Shown here one piece after another: positions 38,765 to 53,428 of a stretch of 64,000 nt of DNA. Position numbers and translations under genes: made by a program. The notes under the pieces were generated by a model. It had not been told where the DNA came from. It saw nothing but the letters and a program-made list of their open reading frames with translations, and did not search any database. How positions within the stretch are numbered: the stretch's first letter is position 1; each line of letters starts with the position of its first letter. This DNA is from Acridotheres tristis (Eukaryota > Chordata > Aves > Passeriformes > Sturnidae), in the NCBI GenBank assembly GCA_037013685.1, contig CM072890.1, positions 496,001 to 560,000 on the forward strand, read 5' to 3'.

Positions 38765-38875
38765 CAAAAAACAAACCCGAAAAACCCAAACCACAACCAA
38801 ATAACCCAAATCCAAGCCTAGAACCCCCCCCCCCCCCAAGAAATCGAATAAAAACCAAAAAAAGCAATGTGGATC
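38765..38875. repeat. A/C-rich low complexity with poly(C)14
   Basis: This is an acaaacccgaaaaacccaaa-type stretch with a run of 14 C at 38824-38837. Confidence 0.85.
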
Positions 38876-41800
38876 TAAGGTTTTTTTAGCAGTCACTGTC
38901 TAGCCTAAATTCTATGGGACGTCTTTATGTTACAGATTCCTTTCCCAGAGGGTTTTTTAGCAATCAGGAGGGTTGGAAGGTATTTGAGCTGCTACAGTAT
39001 ATCGTGCTCTCAGCAAGAGTTTCTGCTCCCTTTCCAGTCCAGAGAGGGTCTTAGCCCATCTCTGTGAGCATAACTGTAATGCTAGGAATTATTCCTTGTG
39101 GAAACTTTAGCTATTGTGCTTAGTGGGTTTACAGGAGCTTTTTCAGTCTGCTTTTAATGTATTTGTGTTGGTGGGGATTCTGAGTGGAATTACATGCCCA
39201 GGCTTTCAGGGAACTGCTGTAAATACACAGATCCTCTCTAGTCCCTTACCTCACAGTAGCAGCTGCTGTGGTGCTGCAGAAACTTCATAGCTTTGACTGC
39301 ATCTTATTAGTTCAGCACACTATTAATATCCCAGAAGCTTTTTGTATTAGTTTCCACACTTCATATTGGTCCTCCTTCCTTCTTCCCTGCCCTCCCTTCA
39401 CATTCAGTCATTAAACTAAATTCATCTTGGGCCTTTTTCATTTAAGATGCCCTTGCTGCCCACACCAAAGAGGGGAACCAGACTGGAAGCAAACCAATTG
39501 TGCCAACAGTCACCTGGTATATTTAGTGGCAATGTCATCTAACATGCATTTATGTTAAGAAGTGGCACCTTTCTGCTTCTATATGGAGCTTTTGTAGTGC
39601 TGGCAAAATCTTTCCAGAGAAACAGCTGCTGATTGGCTCTTCTTGTCTATTTGGGGAAGGATCTGTCCTTAAATACTTCGTTATTCTGCTTTCTAAAAAC
39701 GGCATCAAGCACTTGGCACTATCGGGACCGGACTCGAAACTTTTCCTGAGATGAATTGGGTGCTTTGCACCAAGACCCGGTGAATCCTTGTCTCCCCTGG
39801 AGCAGTGACTGCACAAGCACCAGCAAGTGGCTGGAGGTACCTCCAGGGCAACTCCGGGCTTGAAAATGCAAATCGCAGTCACCCTCCGGAAGGCTTTAAA
39901 ATCAAAAGCCACATTATCGTGGCTCAGTGGCTGCTGAAAAGGCTACAGCACTGAGATGCATCTCAGCTAATACTTCTTCTGAATGTAAGGCAATCCTGTC
40001 CCAAATGGCAGCAGTGCCTTTCCAGGGGCTGTGTCTGGGGAAGGGGCAGAACACAGGCTGTGTTGTGAGCAGGGGCTGCAGCCAGCTTGCCTTGGGCAGC
40101 CTGCTGCTGGCCAGGGGCAGGGCGAGGAGAGCTGCACCTGCATCCAGCCCCCAAGTGCATGTCTGCCATCCAGCTCTGACCGAGGCTCTAGGGCGAGCAG
40201 GACAGGAGTGATTTTTCCTTTTGGTTGGCTGTAGGTGCTTCCCACTGCTCCTCAGAGCTCACAAGGAAATATCAGTGACAAGGTCAGTGACATTGAGAGA
40301 GCTGGTGGAGCAGCAGGGGAAGGGTTTTACCCCAGAGCCCAGGGGTTTGCTCAGCTCTGAGCTCACCCAAGGGAGAGCAGGGAGTGAATCCCGCAGTGCT
40401 CCTGGGAAACAGAGGCTAGCTTAGGACAGCCTGAGGGTCTAGGACACTGAAATACCTTCCTGTCCAAAATAGTTTGAATTAGTTGATCTGCATGGCATGC
40501 TGCCAGGCTTCAAGGAGAACTGGGGAGGCCTAGCTACTGGTCAGCAGGCTGGACTGGGTGGTAGGAAGTTATTAATAGCTGCTCCTCCATGGAAAGAATG
40601 AGTTTGGCTTAGACATGATGTAAAGCTGCTGGCTGGAACAGCAAGCAGATGCTGGAAGTCTTGTCTATTATCACTTGAATGAGCTCCTTATGCTTATGGA
40701 GAGCCTGGAGCCTCTGGAAATGAGCTGTGAGTTGGTGCAGGTCTGAAGAAAAGGAGCTGCCAGCTCTTGGTCAGCTTCAGGGAGTGGTGGGAGTTTCTTC
40801 TGTTCCTCAGCAAGTTTAGGTTCCCTCAAGTTCCCATCTGTAAGAGTCAGCTCTTTGTTTCTGAAGCAACTTAATTTAAGGACAGAGAAGTAAGAAAGAT
40901 GCTTTTCCACATACTAAGAGTTTTGGAAAGAAAGATTATCTCAAAAGCTCAGACAAGACCAGTTTGGAACAAAAGGTAGAGGAGATTGGGTGAAATAAAT
41001 AAATAAAAATTCTCTTCTTGAGTGGAATGGCAGTGAGGAATTTCTTATGGGGGATTTATCTGGATCAAAGGTTACAGTAAAGCACGAGTAATAGATTTGT
41101 TTAAACTATACCAGCTGGTCCTCTCCTTTTAAAGGCTGGTGGGCTTTAATGATGCTGTTGTGGGTATCTGTTGGGCTTGCTCTTGAGCACTCGATTAGAG
41201 TTTGGCATTTTTAAGGTGAAGACTGGGAAAACCAAGTGGTGTTGCATTCAGTCTGAAGCTTGTATTTGCCTTTGTATCCTCCAGTTCCCTTCAGGAACTT
41301 ACCAGTTTCCCTGCAGGAAACTACCACACGGTCTGGGTTAATACACAGAGGTCCCCAAGCCAAGCCCTGCTTCAGTTTTCATTATTCATCCCTTGTAACA
41401 ACTGGTGCTTCTTAAGGGAGCTGCCAGTCCCAGAATAACCACATGGATGGAGTTTTTTCATCTCCCTCATCTTAAACCTCACACTCCTGCTTAGAAAGAG
41501 GGAGAATGAGCAAGAGTCAATGGAATATCCATTTCTCATTCAGAATAGTTCTTGTCCTGACTATTGTAGGGAAACTCTATTTCCTTGGTTTCCTTGGCTT
41601 GCTGCTGATCTCTGCTCTTGGCTGTTTGATTTCCACCCTGGAAAACAGGTGTAGGGATGCTCTAAGTAGCAAGAAGTCTGATGCATGCAGTGAGTTCCTT
41701 GCAGACTCTAAATTACACTTTTCCTTCCTGTGCTACAACCTCAGGTCCCTGACCTGCAACTGCAGCATATTTTCTGTGACTAACAGCTGTAATTCCCTAA

Positions 41801-43467
41801 TTATCATGCTCTGTTCTCCTGCTGTGCTGTAGATTTTGTTACCAAGGAAGCAAACCAAGTTTCCTCGTTCCTACTCTTGCTCTGTATGCTCCCAACTGTT
41901 TTAAATCCACCATTTGATGCAGCCCATAAAGACAAATGACTATCTCTTGTTTCAAATATTCAAAGTTTCCAGAACATATTACGTAGCTGCAGGCTGGGGA
42001 CAAAGAAGACAAAATAATTCTTTCTGGCTTTTCTTTTAATGAAGGCAGCTGGTCCAAAGCTTTTGCTAGATTAGAAAAAAGTACCTTAATTAGCTGTAGC
42101 CATCCTGTGTGGAGTGCTGGGCTAGAGGTGCTCTCAAGCAGTGGGCCCAAGCAAATGGAATTGTTGCAATGGTGATGTTACTGGTGACTGACAAAAATTC
42201 TGTAAACCCCTGGAAAATGGAGGTGTGCATTAAACCCTGATGGCAGATTATGTGTGTGCCATAATTTCCAAACAAGCCTCATCATTTGAGGATGGCTAAC
42301 AAGGGGTCAGTTCCTTTTTGCCTCCCCTGCTTTTGAGGCTGGGGGTAAATGATTGTGTGGCACATGGAAAGGAGAATAAGCCTGTGCTAATCTAGATGAT
42401 TAGATCAATGCAGCCAGACTGTATTGTGACAGATAAGCAGCTGCTCAAAATATCACAGAAATATATTAAGAAGCAGAAAAAACCTCCTGGTTCCCTAAAA
42501 AACCCACAACCTAATGTTTACCCTTCTAAATATGCAAAGGTATATTTGACTACTGCGTGTGCCAAGGCTTTACTGGATGATGCCCATCATTCTCCTGCAG
42601 GATGCACAAAGGCAGGTTTGGCTTTTTAAATCACTTTGGATCCCATCAGTCTAACGTGGCTGTGCCCACATTTGCATCAAGCCCCCATTGCTCTGGGTGG
42701 CAGACAGGAATGATTTCCCTGAGCCAGTAATTAATTCTTGTCTCACTCCAGAAATATCATCCATGAATGATGTCTCCTGGGTCACAGGATAAAAGTTACT
42801 GGCTCCATGTGGGAGATTTTCTGCTTGACTCCTCTGACCATTAAAGTGAAGAGGCTGCTCCTTACTCTGGATCACTGGAATTAAATCCACAGGTGGGTCT
42901 AGAAAATGTGACACCCAAGGTGGGGGGTAATGAAGGAAATTAATTACCTGTTTGGCCTCAATCAGAGGAGAAGGAAAGATGAAATACAGCTGCCAAAGAA
43001 AAGGAGTAAGTTTAGATAATACAAAAGACATCCCCAGAAGTAAGATTGTCCAGCATTGCTTTATTTACAAACTTCACCAGGGACTTTGGGGAGTGCATTT
43101 TGTAGCTGGCAAGCAAGGATCAGATATGGATGCACATGAATCTGTGGGCACCATTGTGGATGTATTTTCCACTACAAAATAATGATGGGATAAGCTAGAT
43201 AACCCATGAAGACACTTTTGTTCAGTTTCTGGAACTCTGCTCTTGTGCCTAAGTGTTTAAATATTAAGTATGGTGTCCTTAGCATACACATGTCAGAATT
43301 TATTAGGGTAACATGGAAACTTTCCTTTAAGATGCATTAAACTCAGAGTTACAAACTTTAGCACTTCATAGAAACCCAAGCTGTGGTGGGACTTCAGCAG
43401 ATGTTTGGACTTCATGGCACCAGGAGCTGGTCTTATGCTGTACTAGATTGTACCTATAATAATCTGA

Positions 43468-43484
43468 TTTTTTTTTTTTTTTTT
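43468..43484. repeat. Poly(T) tract
   Basis: Seventeen consecutive T. Confidence 0.9.
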
Positions 43485-46400
43485 GTGAGAACTTACTTTG
43501 TTTGCTATGATTGTACCTGGTTTAGGTTTCTCTGTTTGCCTGCTGAGTGTGCCTGTCCACACCTAAGAGGCTGTCTCAGGATGGGAGGGTTGTGTTACCT
43601 GTCCCACCCTGTGTGACTCTTCACCAGCAAGGCATGCAGGTCCCCCTCACCCCTACCACCAACAGCATTCTTCCTCACTGGTGTTAAAGTCCTTTCTAAA
43701 ACGGGAGTTGGATGTGTAATTTAATACCTTTATTCAGAAATATCCCTTTGACAAGGCCTGGGATAAACCTAGCACCTCTCTGTTGTTAGTGCTCATGGAA
43801 TTGGTGCCTCAGAATGGTGGTGCTGGAGGTGGTTTCCATACTCGAGTCTCACTGAAGGTGTGCACTCCCTTTGTGCAAAGTCGGAGCTGTTCAGTGCTTC
43901 CAAATGTCAGAAACTGTGCGGGTGAAGCTGTTTTTTCCCCAGTGAGCTCCAGGGACACGTGCTGCTGGTGGCCTCAGGCTGGGAGTGAATTTGGGGGTGG
44001 CTCTTGGTGAGCAGAGAGAGGGACACTGAGAGTGAAGGACTCCAGGGGGGAGGAGAGTGCCCTCACCTGTTCCTGACTCAGAACAGAAACAAAAGTTTTA
44101 AAAGCCCTCAAACCAGTAGGTCCTGGTCAGCACAGGGGCATCCTGAGGTACCATATGCCCCACTTTATTGTGCAGGCTTCCACCACAGCAAACCTGGTGT
44201 GCCCAGAATCAGTGAAAATACAGCTTTTTGCTCCAGGTTTGGTTTATTTACAGCACCAGGAGCAGTTATGTGAGAAAGGCAGGTCTCCTGCAGGGAGGGG
44301 GAAGATGTGTGCCCATCAAAGCCGTGCCCAGCAGCATTCCTGCTGAGGCTCTCCCATCTGAGCCCTCCCTCTGTGTGGGTCACACAGGGGAGCAGGCTGA
44401 CCCCAGCACACAGAGGAGTTTGGGGCTGCCTCTGATGTTTGCTGAGAGGGCTGGAGTGAGGGTCTGCTTCTCCTCAGAGGGGAGAGGGGCTGTGGTGGTG
44501 ACCACCTTCCTGCCATGGAGTGTTTCACGTGGGAAAGTGTGCTTATACTTGGCAAATAAAATGGAGCTTTGACCAGACAGTTGTGAATTAAGGCAGCCAG
44601 CTTGAAGCCCACACTGCAGAGGGATGCTTGCTGTTCCATAATGCTAAGGTAGAAAAGCTTTCTTGTTGTTGCTTTTGGTTACTTGGCCTCAAACAAGTTA
44701 CTCGGGTAGGACACTGAAATTAGCCACTATTATTGAATATTTGGGGGAAATGAGTGTCAGTCCCCAGCTTGTAGCAGCCTTCTGCTCCTGAGCCTTGTCC
44801 TCAGCACTGTGCAGGCTGAGTGTGCACCAAGCAGGACCTGGATGCATCCTGATATATCCAGGGCGAGTGCTCTGGGAAGGCTGAGCCAGCCTAAGCCAAA
44901 TGTGCTGGGAATTGTTGGGTGTTTAGTGAAAGGTGAGGAGAATGGAGGCGGTGGATGCTGCCCTCCCTGCCCTGCTCTGCCTTGCTGCCGGAGGCAGCAG
45001 GGTAAGGAAGGAGCTGCCTGGGAAAGCTGAGCTGGGGGAGCAGCAGGAGCAGCCGGGTCCTGCTGCAGCTCAGTGTGTGTGAGAGTGGCTGCTGGGCTGA
45101 GAGAGAGAACACGAGACAGTCACGATAGTAACACACGTGGATTTCTTTAGGGAAAAAAGGTTAATTTTATTGAAGGGACAGTTTGTATTTAAAGCATGTT
45201 ACAGAGAGTTAAGACAGGATAGTTGTTTATTGGATAATTGGGAAAAACATTTGTGAGACTGTATTTTAGAATGTGTCTCACAGAAAAACACTAGGTGTTA
45301 ATTTTTATCGTGAATTCCATTCTGTTTTGGTTGGATTTTATTTTGTTTTGACTGGATTATCATTCTGGGAGAATTTTTCTCCAGCTGGAGCGAGAACGAG
45401 CTTATCAGGCTGGCAATGAAGCTGAAAAGCTCCAGCTTGAGATATTTTTCAGGTTGTAACTTTTCCAGCTTTCTACCAGCGCTGTCCACACGTGAGTGCT
45501 GTGCACTGGTCTGAGGAGTGCAGGGGGGTGTGTTCTGTGCCTGCAGCGTGCTGGGCAGACACCCGATGGCTTTGTCTGACATGCAGCAGGGGTGCTCTGT
45601 GCATCCCCCCAGCCTGCTGCAGCCCTGCATGGGTGCAGGGGGTGCAGTGCCTGCCTGCTGTGCCACCGGGGTCTGTGTGTGCCGCCCCTCCCCACAGCAC
45701 AGCCCCTGTGGGAGCTGCAGCCCTGCCTGCAGTGTCCTGGCACAGGAGCAGCTCCTGGGCCACCCCCAGCCAGGAGGAGCTGCAGCCATGGCACAGGGAG
45801 GTGCTGCAGCTCCTGCAGCCAAGTCTGCTCTTCCTCCTCAGGGAAGCACATCTGCAAAAAACCCCAAATCCAAAGTTAGAGACATTTCTCATTGCAACAA
45901 CCTGGGTTTATAACTCCAGGGGAGGGTCATGTGCCAGCCTGCTATGGGAGATGCCACTGAGCCAAAAGCTCAGTAAAGCTCGGGCTCTGGAGCTGCTTTT
46001 TTACTGTTCACCAGTTTTCAGTTGCCCCAAACACAGAGGAACAGTGCAGGGAGGCTCTGAGTGTTTGTTCTCAGCCCACTCAGTGTCCCAACTCCTGATT
46101 TATAAGAGCATCACCTCATAAGCTGAACCACAACTGTTCTCTGGTTTTCTTTTTAACTTACCTGAAAGAAAACCATATATACATCATATCATGCAGACAG
46201 AATTATTAATTTTTTACTTACAAAGCAGCTCCTTCAGTCTGTTGCTAGGAATGTGCCTATAAAATACACTTTAACAACAAATAGATGAAGAAGGGGCAAG
46301 GGGTGCTGTACATACCTCAGAGCCAGACAAACCCCATGGCAGCAATTTCCTTCAAAGGTCTTCCACTGTTTCACCATCCACCAGAAAAGGCTGATTCAGG

Positions 46401-46632
46401 CTGCTGGCCACGTGCAGAGGGGATTTCTTCAGCAAATTTCTTGCACAGAGCCTGTGGGCTCAGCTGCTGCCTGAAACAAGAATCACACAATAGAAAAGCT
46501 GCAAAGATTTGACCCAACAGCTGCTTCACCTTGTGCACAGATTTAAAGCAGCAGAGCCCTTTCTCAACCTGGCAATAAAATCAGGCATTTATATTTTTTT
46601 AACATGTACATAAACGATGTCTCTATAGATAT

Positions 46633-46712
46633 GTGTGTGTATTTATGCACACACACACCCAGCCACACATAAGTACAGATATATTTACATATGTCTACAT
46701 ATATATATATAT
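46633..46712. repeat. Interrupted (TG/CA)n and (TA)n stretch
   Basis: It contains gtgtgtgta, acacacacac and a terminal (TA)8 run at about 46698-46713. The ORFs over it are low complexity. Confidence 0.7.
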
Positions 46713-48997
46713 AAGGGGGAAGGTGTACATATACCTGACTAAAAGAGACAGTTGGGGCAGCCAATTAACAATCAACACTTTATTACCCAGTTCAGCACAG
46801 GGTGCAATTCTGTCCACCTCACAGGCCCAGCCAGTAAATTCAAATGCAACCTTTTGTGTTTTAGCCTGTGACAAATGGCACGAGTGCAGCCTAGGGGCCA
46901 GCAGCAGCCTGCCTGCCACTGAGGGCCAGTCAGACCCATTCCCACCTCAGCAGCTGAAACTGTGTCTTTTTAAAGCCCCTGTGTCACAATTTTTAAACAG
47001 CCAACGAAGCGAGATTGAGGGGGAAGCGACAGCAGGAGTGGAGGAAGTTGCATTTCCAGAGATTCCAAGGTTCCTGAAGTCAGCCAAGAGGTTCCCAGCC
47101 CCTGCTCTGGGGTGAGGATTCCAGGTGCCTGTGGGGAGAGGGTTTCTGCCTCTCAGCCGAAGCCCACCATTGCTTCTTGTGGTTTATCCCATCCCAATGT
47201 CTTTCCTCCCCTGCCTCAGTGTTGGGAGCTCAGCTCTTGGTTGAGACACAAGCATTAGGTCAGGCACTGTGCATTTGTAGCTGGAGTGTATATATGTATA
47301 AATAGATATAATATTTTCAGCTAAATAATAATATATCATGTCTATTGACATGTGTAGATATACATAAAAGATGTAAAAGGTCTTTTATAAAAAGACCTGT
47401 ACAAAAACATCTGGCATGTCTAGGTGACCATCTGACGCTGCCACCCACAGGAGTTGTCACCAAAACTGACTGAGAGCCCAGGCACAAATCGTGCAGTGCA
47501 GGGTCACACAGCGGGGCTGTGCCTGTTGGAAGTGAGGGCACGGGGGGGTTACTGTGGTTTTTCATGAGAGGAAAGCATTTACAGGAGCTCCAAGCCAATT
47601 CTGTGGCTGTAAGAGGAGCCTGCACGGTCCGTGCCGGGGCTGGTGCTGCTCAGCAGGTCAAGCCACAGAGCCCTCTCTGTTATCTGCACCAACCCTGCTC
47701 CCCTGGCCATGTCCTGCACACGCTTTGCATTCCTCCTGCTCTCCCCACTTCTCCTCTCCCAACAAAGGCTCTTTTTTCCAGGAGAATTAAGGCGCAGATC
47801 GTCGTGTCTGTTCCGAGGGCAGAGTGTGTCGGTCTGTCCTGCTCTGTGAGGAATATTGGCATTCACGGGACTCCAACAGCTGGAGCCGAGCATTTCCTTT
47901 AACTGAACAGGTTTGCAGTCTCTGTGTGCTGAAGCAATTCTCCACATCACACAAGGCTGCATACCAGAGTAAAATGAAAATTTAGGAGCGCTGGCTAACA
48001 AGACCGAGCAGCTCATTGTTTGAACAAGAGGCCGATTGTCTGGGTGCTCAGTGCCCCATTCCTCCAGCATTAAACCCACACGAGGGACAGCAGCCTAATC
48101 CACAGCTCGCTGCCAGGTGCTCTACAAATTAATCTTCCACTTACCGGGCCTATTAGTTGTGGTGTTCTTAAAGGTTTGCAACCCAAAGAGGAGAGTGACT
48201 AAAATCTTCTCCTTGTCACAGACGGGCATGGCAAGGTGGTGATGTGAAATGTCAGCTCCCTTGGTGAGGATGATGTGCACCAGGAGGGGAATGGCACCCC
48301 AGCACAGAAAACGTGTTGGAGGAAGAGGGATGGGCTGGGAAGAACCCAGAACCTGAACATAGGCCACCATAACGTGCAGGGCTGAGCCACTTTGGTGTTT
48401 ATGAAGACAGGAAATAATTTTTCTTTTTTATTTTACACAACACAGAGACCCTCCTTAGGTCTCCCAAAAAGCTTAGGGACCTGCTTCAGATCTGCTTTTG
48501 CCAGGACATCTCACTCATCTTCCAAACAAGGTATGAGAACAGAGGAGGAAGAGAAATCCTGCTCTTTATTTGTCTGCTACTCCCTTAAAATCCAAGGAGG
48601 AAAGGGAAAATACTCAGCTGCAAGCAGGTGATCAAAACAGGAGCCACATAAACATAAACATTTGGAAGGGTGAAGCCTCAGGAGTGTTTAGCAGGATTGC
48701 TTCCAGTTTTCCTCTGCTCACATTTCACTGCAGACGTGATTCACTGCAGAGCACTGCCAAAGCTTCCCACAGCACCAAGGCACGCCGAACTTGATGCAGG
48801 TAAGAATATTTACAAATCCTGAATCTTCCCCCAGCCTGCCCTAATGTCCTCCCAGCAGCTGGCAGTCCCATCTGGCCCCTTTGGGCCAAATTCTGCCCTG
48901 TCACAAATCCTCTTCCACAACCGTGAATCTTCTGTTCTGCACAAACCCACTTGGCTGGGTACAGCACCTCAGCACCCTGGGGGTCCCAGCCTGGTGA

Positions 48998-48998
48998 G

Positions 48999-49059
<61 letters not shown>
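48998..49059. repeat. (CAT)n microsatellite, about 20 copies
   Basis: This is an uninterrupted trinucleotide run. Frames through it read poly-His or poly-Ile on plus and poly-Asp on minus. It is a perfect tract, so probably length-variable. Confidence 0.97.
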
Positions 49060-49061
<2 letters not shown>

Positions 49062-50389
49062 CTGAGAGCCATTTTAAGGCTTTTTCTCTCAATCTTACAC
49101 TGCTCTCACACTGGCACCTCTGGCCCCATCCTCTAAAATACGTCTCAAAAATGGGAATTCCTGTCTGCACACCCTGGGTCCACACGTGCTGAGCTCAGCA
49201 CAGCTCCTGACAGCCTCCCCTTCTTTTTAAACCAATTGTGAAAATGCAACGGTCTCTGCCAGGAAAGCTGTCCCTTACCAAGGACAAATCATAAAACCTT
49301 CTCCAATTGGCACCTTTTTATTGAAAAGGAACAAGGAGACACTAAATGGCCCACAAGCCAGCATCTATCCAGAGAGAAAAGGTCATGTGTCACTGGTGGG
49401 GTTTTTGGGGTCCCTTTGGGATCCCTGGGACTGCTTCTGCAGCCCTCAGTGACAGAGCAAATTCCTGAGCCTTGCCCAGATGGAATTTTGGCTCACAGGG
49501 AGCTCTCAGAGCAGTGGGGTGAAGAGATTGGGATATGCAGAAAGGCACAAATCCATGGTTTATTCTATGGAGGCATCCTGTCTGCATATACCAACAGCTA
49601 TTGTTTTACAGGGGTTTTATATCTTTTGAGGGTTTTACAGTTTGCACCAATTACCAAGGGAATTCTACTTTTAACCAATCCCCGAGGGATTTTACATTCA
49701 AAGCTGGCCTATGGATACTAAAAGTAAATGAGCCACTAATATTGAAGATAGGTAAGAGGGTCTTCCAAGGGGGGGAAGCTGAATTCCTTTAGTATTTGTC
49801 ATTTCACAATCCATTTCTTATCTCTAGGCTCTGGTTTTCCAAGGGGCTTGTTCTGAGGATGCAGGGAAACTTTCTTCTGTGTTTTCTGCTCCCTCCACAG
49901 TCATGTGCCACTCACCCACTTAGGGACACTGCAGAAGGGACCCGGGGTGATGAGCAGGTCCTGTCACCTCCCTGCAGCTCAGCCCCTGCTTTGTGGCTTG
50001 GAGCCCTGCCTTGGATCACCACCCACGTGCTGCAGTTTCAGGCTCCAAGGTTATAAGAGAAAGAAATAAGCAAAAATGCATTTTTTAAAAGACTTGGTAT
50101 TTCTTCTCCCAGTCACTCTCCATTTCAGAATATTCTTCATGTCCTTCATCAGTCTTGTACTGGGTTACAGATGGAAAATATTAGCTCTGGTTTACAAAAC
50201 ATGGCCCCGTTTCCTGTAACACAGCACAGGTTGGACAAATCTGTCATTTGAGTAGAGTGTCTATTCTGTGGCCAATTCTGTAATCTACAAGCAATGTGAT
50301 CCTAAACGAGGAATCTCGTGTTAGCAGCCAAGATCGGAAAATCCCTGTTTAGTGTGATTGCTGCCAAAACCACCTCACTTGCTAAGGAC

Positions 50390-50443
50390 AAACTAATTTT
50401 CAATCTGCACTTTAGAAAACTAATTTTCAATCTGCATTTTAGA
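50390..50443. repeat. Two-copy 27-bp tandem repeat
   Basis: aaactaattttcaatctgca occurs at 50390 and 50417. The two copies differ by one base (ctttag against ttttag). Confidence 0.9.
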
Positions 50444-50464
50444 AGCTATTGCCTTTCTTCTTTG

Positions 50465-50552
50465 GGTTTTTTGTTTGTTTGTTTGTTTGTTTGTTTGTTT
50501 TGATTTTTGGGGGGTTTTTTGGTTTTTTTTTTTTTAATAAATCAATAAATCA
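50465..50552. repeat. (GTTT)n and T/G-rich low complexity
   Basis: About seven GTTT units are followed by T/G-rich sequence and aataaatcaataaat. Confidence 0.9.
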
Positions 50553-50842
50553 TAGCTCATTTTTTAAGATGACAGAAATACACGCCATATTTTAGAAAGG
50601 GCAAAATGGATTTAGAAGAGAGTTCAGGGTACATGAAAAATACCCCACTGCCTGCTAAAAAAATTCTATTTTTGAATATAATTTAAACACAACTTGAACA
50701 AGTGCTATTTTACAAATAGAAGAGTTGTAATTCAGAACAAACAGCAACAAGACCATAGTGTACAACTAAGAGCAGAAGAGCAAGAAAGCAAAGAAAAAGA
50801 AGTGTTATATGCTAGAGACAGGACATAGATCAAGGATGATCT

Positions 50843-50846
<4 letters not shown>

Positions 50847-50893
<47 letters not shown>

Positions 50894-50902
50894 TATAGAT
50901 AC
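50847..50902. repeat. (TA)n followed by (CA)n
   Basis: About 19 TA units, then acacacacatatag. Confidence 0.95.
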
Positions 50903-53428
50903 AGCTTTAAATGAGAACTTGACCTCATTTGCAAGATGGGTCAAGGCAATATAAATAATGGCAATGGGGATATGAGATTATCAAAACTAAGATGGAAGTA
51001 AAGCTTAAGAAATTTAATATATCCAGGTTGGGAGACACAGAGATGAAAAGCAGAGGAAGTTACATTAATTATTAATGTTAAACTTTGCAGTTCACAGATA
51101 CTTCTAGCTGATAAAAAAGAAAGAGCCACTACACAAGTGTCAACAGTAGCCTTAAGTCAGTATGCTTCAACTATTTATTATTTCAACTATTTATTTATTT
51201 CAAGTATTTAGGAAAGGGGAATTTCTGGAGTACCTGCAGGGAAGAGTCACAAAAACTCCATCTTGCTGCAGAACTGGCCCCATTTGCTTGCACATGCACT
51301 TTTTTCAGTGTTAGAATTCTCCCTTCTTTGCCCTTCTAAATGCTCCTTCTGCAGTTTCATACCTGAATGGATTCTGTTTTAAGAAACTAAGTATGGGGGG
51401 TTGTGGGGTTTTCATTTTGTTTGAGTTTTTTTAAAGCTAAATATTACTAATGTTATTTTTTCTCGCCTTTTCACTCCTTATAAACATTCAAGTTCACACA
51501 CATTATAGCATCTCATGCTTTTCCAGCCCACTCGGGAGGTTGGTGGCTTATCTTGGGACAGGGGTGGGAAAACAGGAGGAGGTTGCACTGTCAGAGCAAT
51601 CAGTGCCTGGAAGTTTCTCATGGAGAGATGCCTGAGCAAGGCTCAAGGCTGTAAGAGCTTGGCAAGAGCTGTACACACAGAGAGCTCCAAAGGCCAGGAC
51701 CAGGATTGTCCAGGTGTCAGTGTCTGCCCTTTGCTGTCTGCAAGGTGAAGGGACACCTTGGTCCTTCCCAGTTTCATAGTGCAAAAAAAAGAAAAAGTCT
51801 CAGTTTTAATTCCCCAAGCTGCCTCAGCCCGTGACCTTTTTCTCTCTTGCCCAGCTCCCTGAATGGCAGTGAAGAAACCCCTCTGAGCCAGGACACAGGG
51901 CCAGTGCTGGGCTCGCTTTGGTGGTGGCCCAGCCCCTCTGTACCCTGGCCCCTCGTTTCTGTGTGCCCCACTGCAGCTCTGAAAGTCCTGGGGAGATTTC
52001 TCTGGCCCCTTCTCTCATCCCAAGCATCATCTCTAGCCGAGTGCAGGAGCTAATAATATCCCTGTGCTGCTGTAATATAGCATTTCCTCCTCTTTCACTT
52101 TTACTGCTTGCATTACCAGCTGCTCCTTTGCCTCTGCCACATGAGTGTCAAAAGAAGCCATAAATCACCTTATGGCATTCACTGAATGGTGAAATTTGTG
52201 CTTTCTGCCCTTCTGGGGGACTGGGATTTCAAATACACCTTCTAAATATACTTTAAGATTTAAATATTTTAGTTAGCATTCAGAAGATTTTTTTAAAGAG
52301 ACAAGACAAACCCAGCTTTTCTTGGAGAAAGCATGTACTGACATTTCCTCAAGAAAGTCACAGCCACTGGCTGGCACAAGAGGGACAAAGCCACAGTTCC
52401 AAGCCAGGGGTGTGCTGGTGACCCCAGTCTCAGCTATGAGAACCAAAACTTTTCCCTGGTGTTGTTGGGGAGCTGGAGCTTCCAGCAATTTCTTCCTTCA
52501 GTTGCTATTTCCAATAAAACACAAACCACCAATATTACTGTTCATGTAAATAAAAATGCAGCAAGTGCACGTTAAAAATGAACAGAGTGTATGATTATGA
52601 ATATATGATATGTGATTTATTCTTATCAAACTGACAAAAAGTTCCTCTCTTAATATTGACATTAAGATGCTTTGTCGAGATAATTCCCTGAAATATTTTT
52701 TGCAGTGACAGTGATTAGGTTTCAAGCATTAGATGGAAATAATGAACGATTCACCAAGGGGAAACAAAATAGAGCTAAATATTTTTTTTTAATTCAGCAG
52801 CTAATTTAGAACAACTGAAATTTAAGCTGCTTGCATTCATCTAGGAAATACTAACAGGAGTAACTATTTGCTCTCTGCTAGCAGCCCTTCTTTGGTTTCA
52901 CATGGATAATAATCCAGGCTGCTTTTGCCCTCGGAGCCAGGAGTTATGTTTCCCACTGACCTTCTACAGAGCCTTCCAAAAATAGGCACCCATGCAGTGC
53001 TGGTGGCTCTTCCTGCTTTGCACCAGGCATGCAGAGCATTTCAGCTTTCATTTTTTAAAAAAAAACTCTTTTTCACCATTTCTCTACAAAGATGGCCACA
53101 AAAGCACTAACAGAAGTTAAATGTGTTTTTTGCCCTCTTTCTCTTAAATGAATTCTGTTAAATTTCTCTTCTAAAGAAATAATTTTAATATATTGCCACA
53201 AACAGTCATGAATGACATCTTGGAGCTGTCAGCTAAAAGAGATTTCTTTTTAGGTACTTGCTTTCTCAGGATACATATAAAATTTTTTCCATGTGATGAC
53301 TTAAAGTCTGATGACATTCATAGAATGCACAAAATATAGAAATGAAGTGATTGATACACTGCAGTCTTCCTGCCCTCTGAAGAAATACAGAGTGAACACC
53401 TACACAGCAAGGCCAGGACACAATGGAC

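Larger units (their letters stand above)
36567..48990. other. Intergenic, no recognised gene
   Basis: Mixed composition. The GC-rich interval 45480-45860 is dominated by CTGCAG-type words and opens frames on both strands, which I regard as compositional. Frames at 42396-42629 (+) and 43031-42651 (-) have no motif I know. Confidence 0.45.
49060..53428. other. Intergenic, simple repeats only
   Basis: Besides the listed repeats I see no gene. The stretches 52080-52200 and 52700-52870 are AT-rich, non-repetitive and could be conserved noncoding sequence. This is only an impression. Confidence 0.4.

Noticed and set aside
45298..46121. Overlapping long frames on both strands in GC-rich sequence
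   Set aside because: Composition (CTG/CAG words) explains the lack of stops. No domain is visible.
48844..49185. Poly-His, poly-Ile and poly-Asp frames
   Set aside because: They are translations of the (CAT)n microsatellite.
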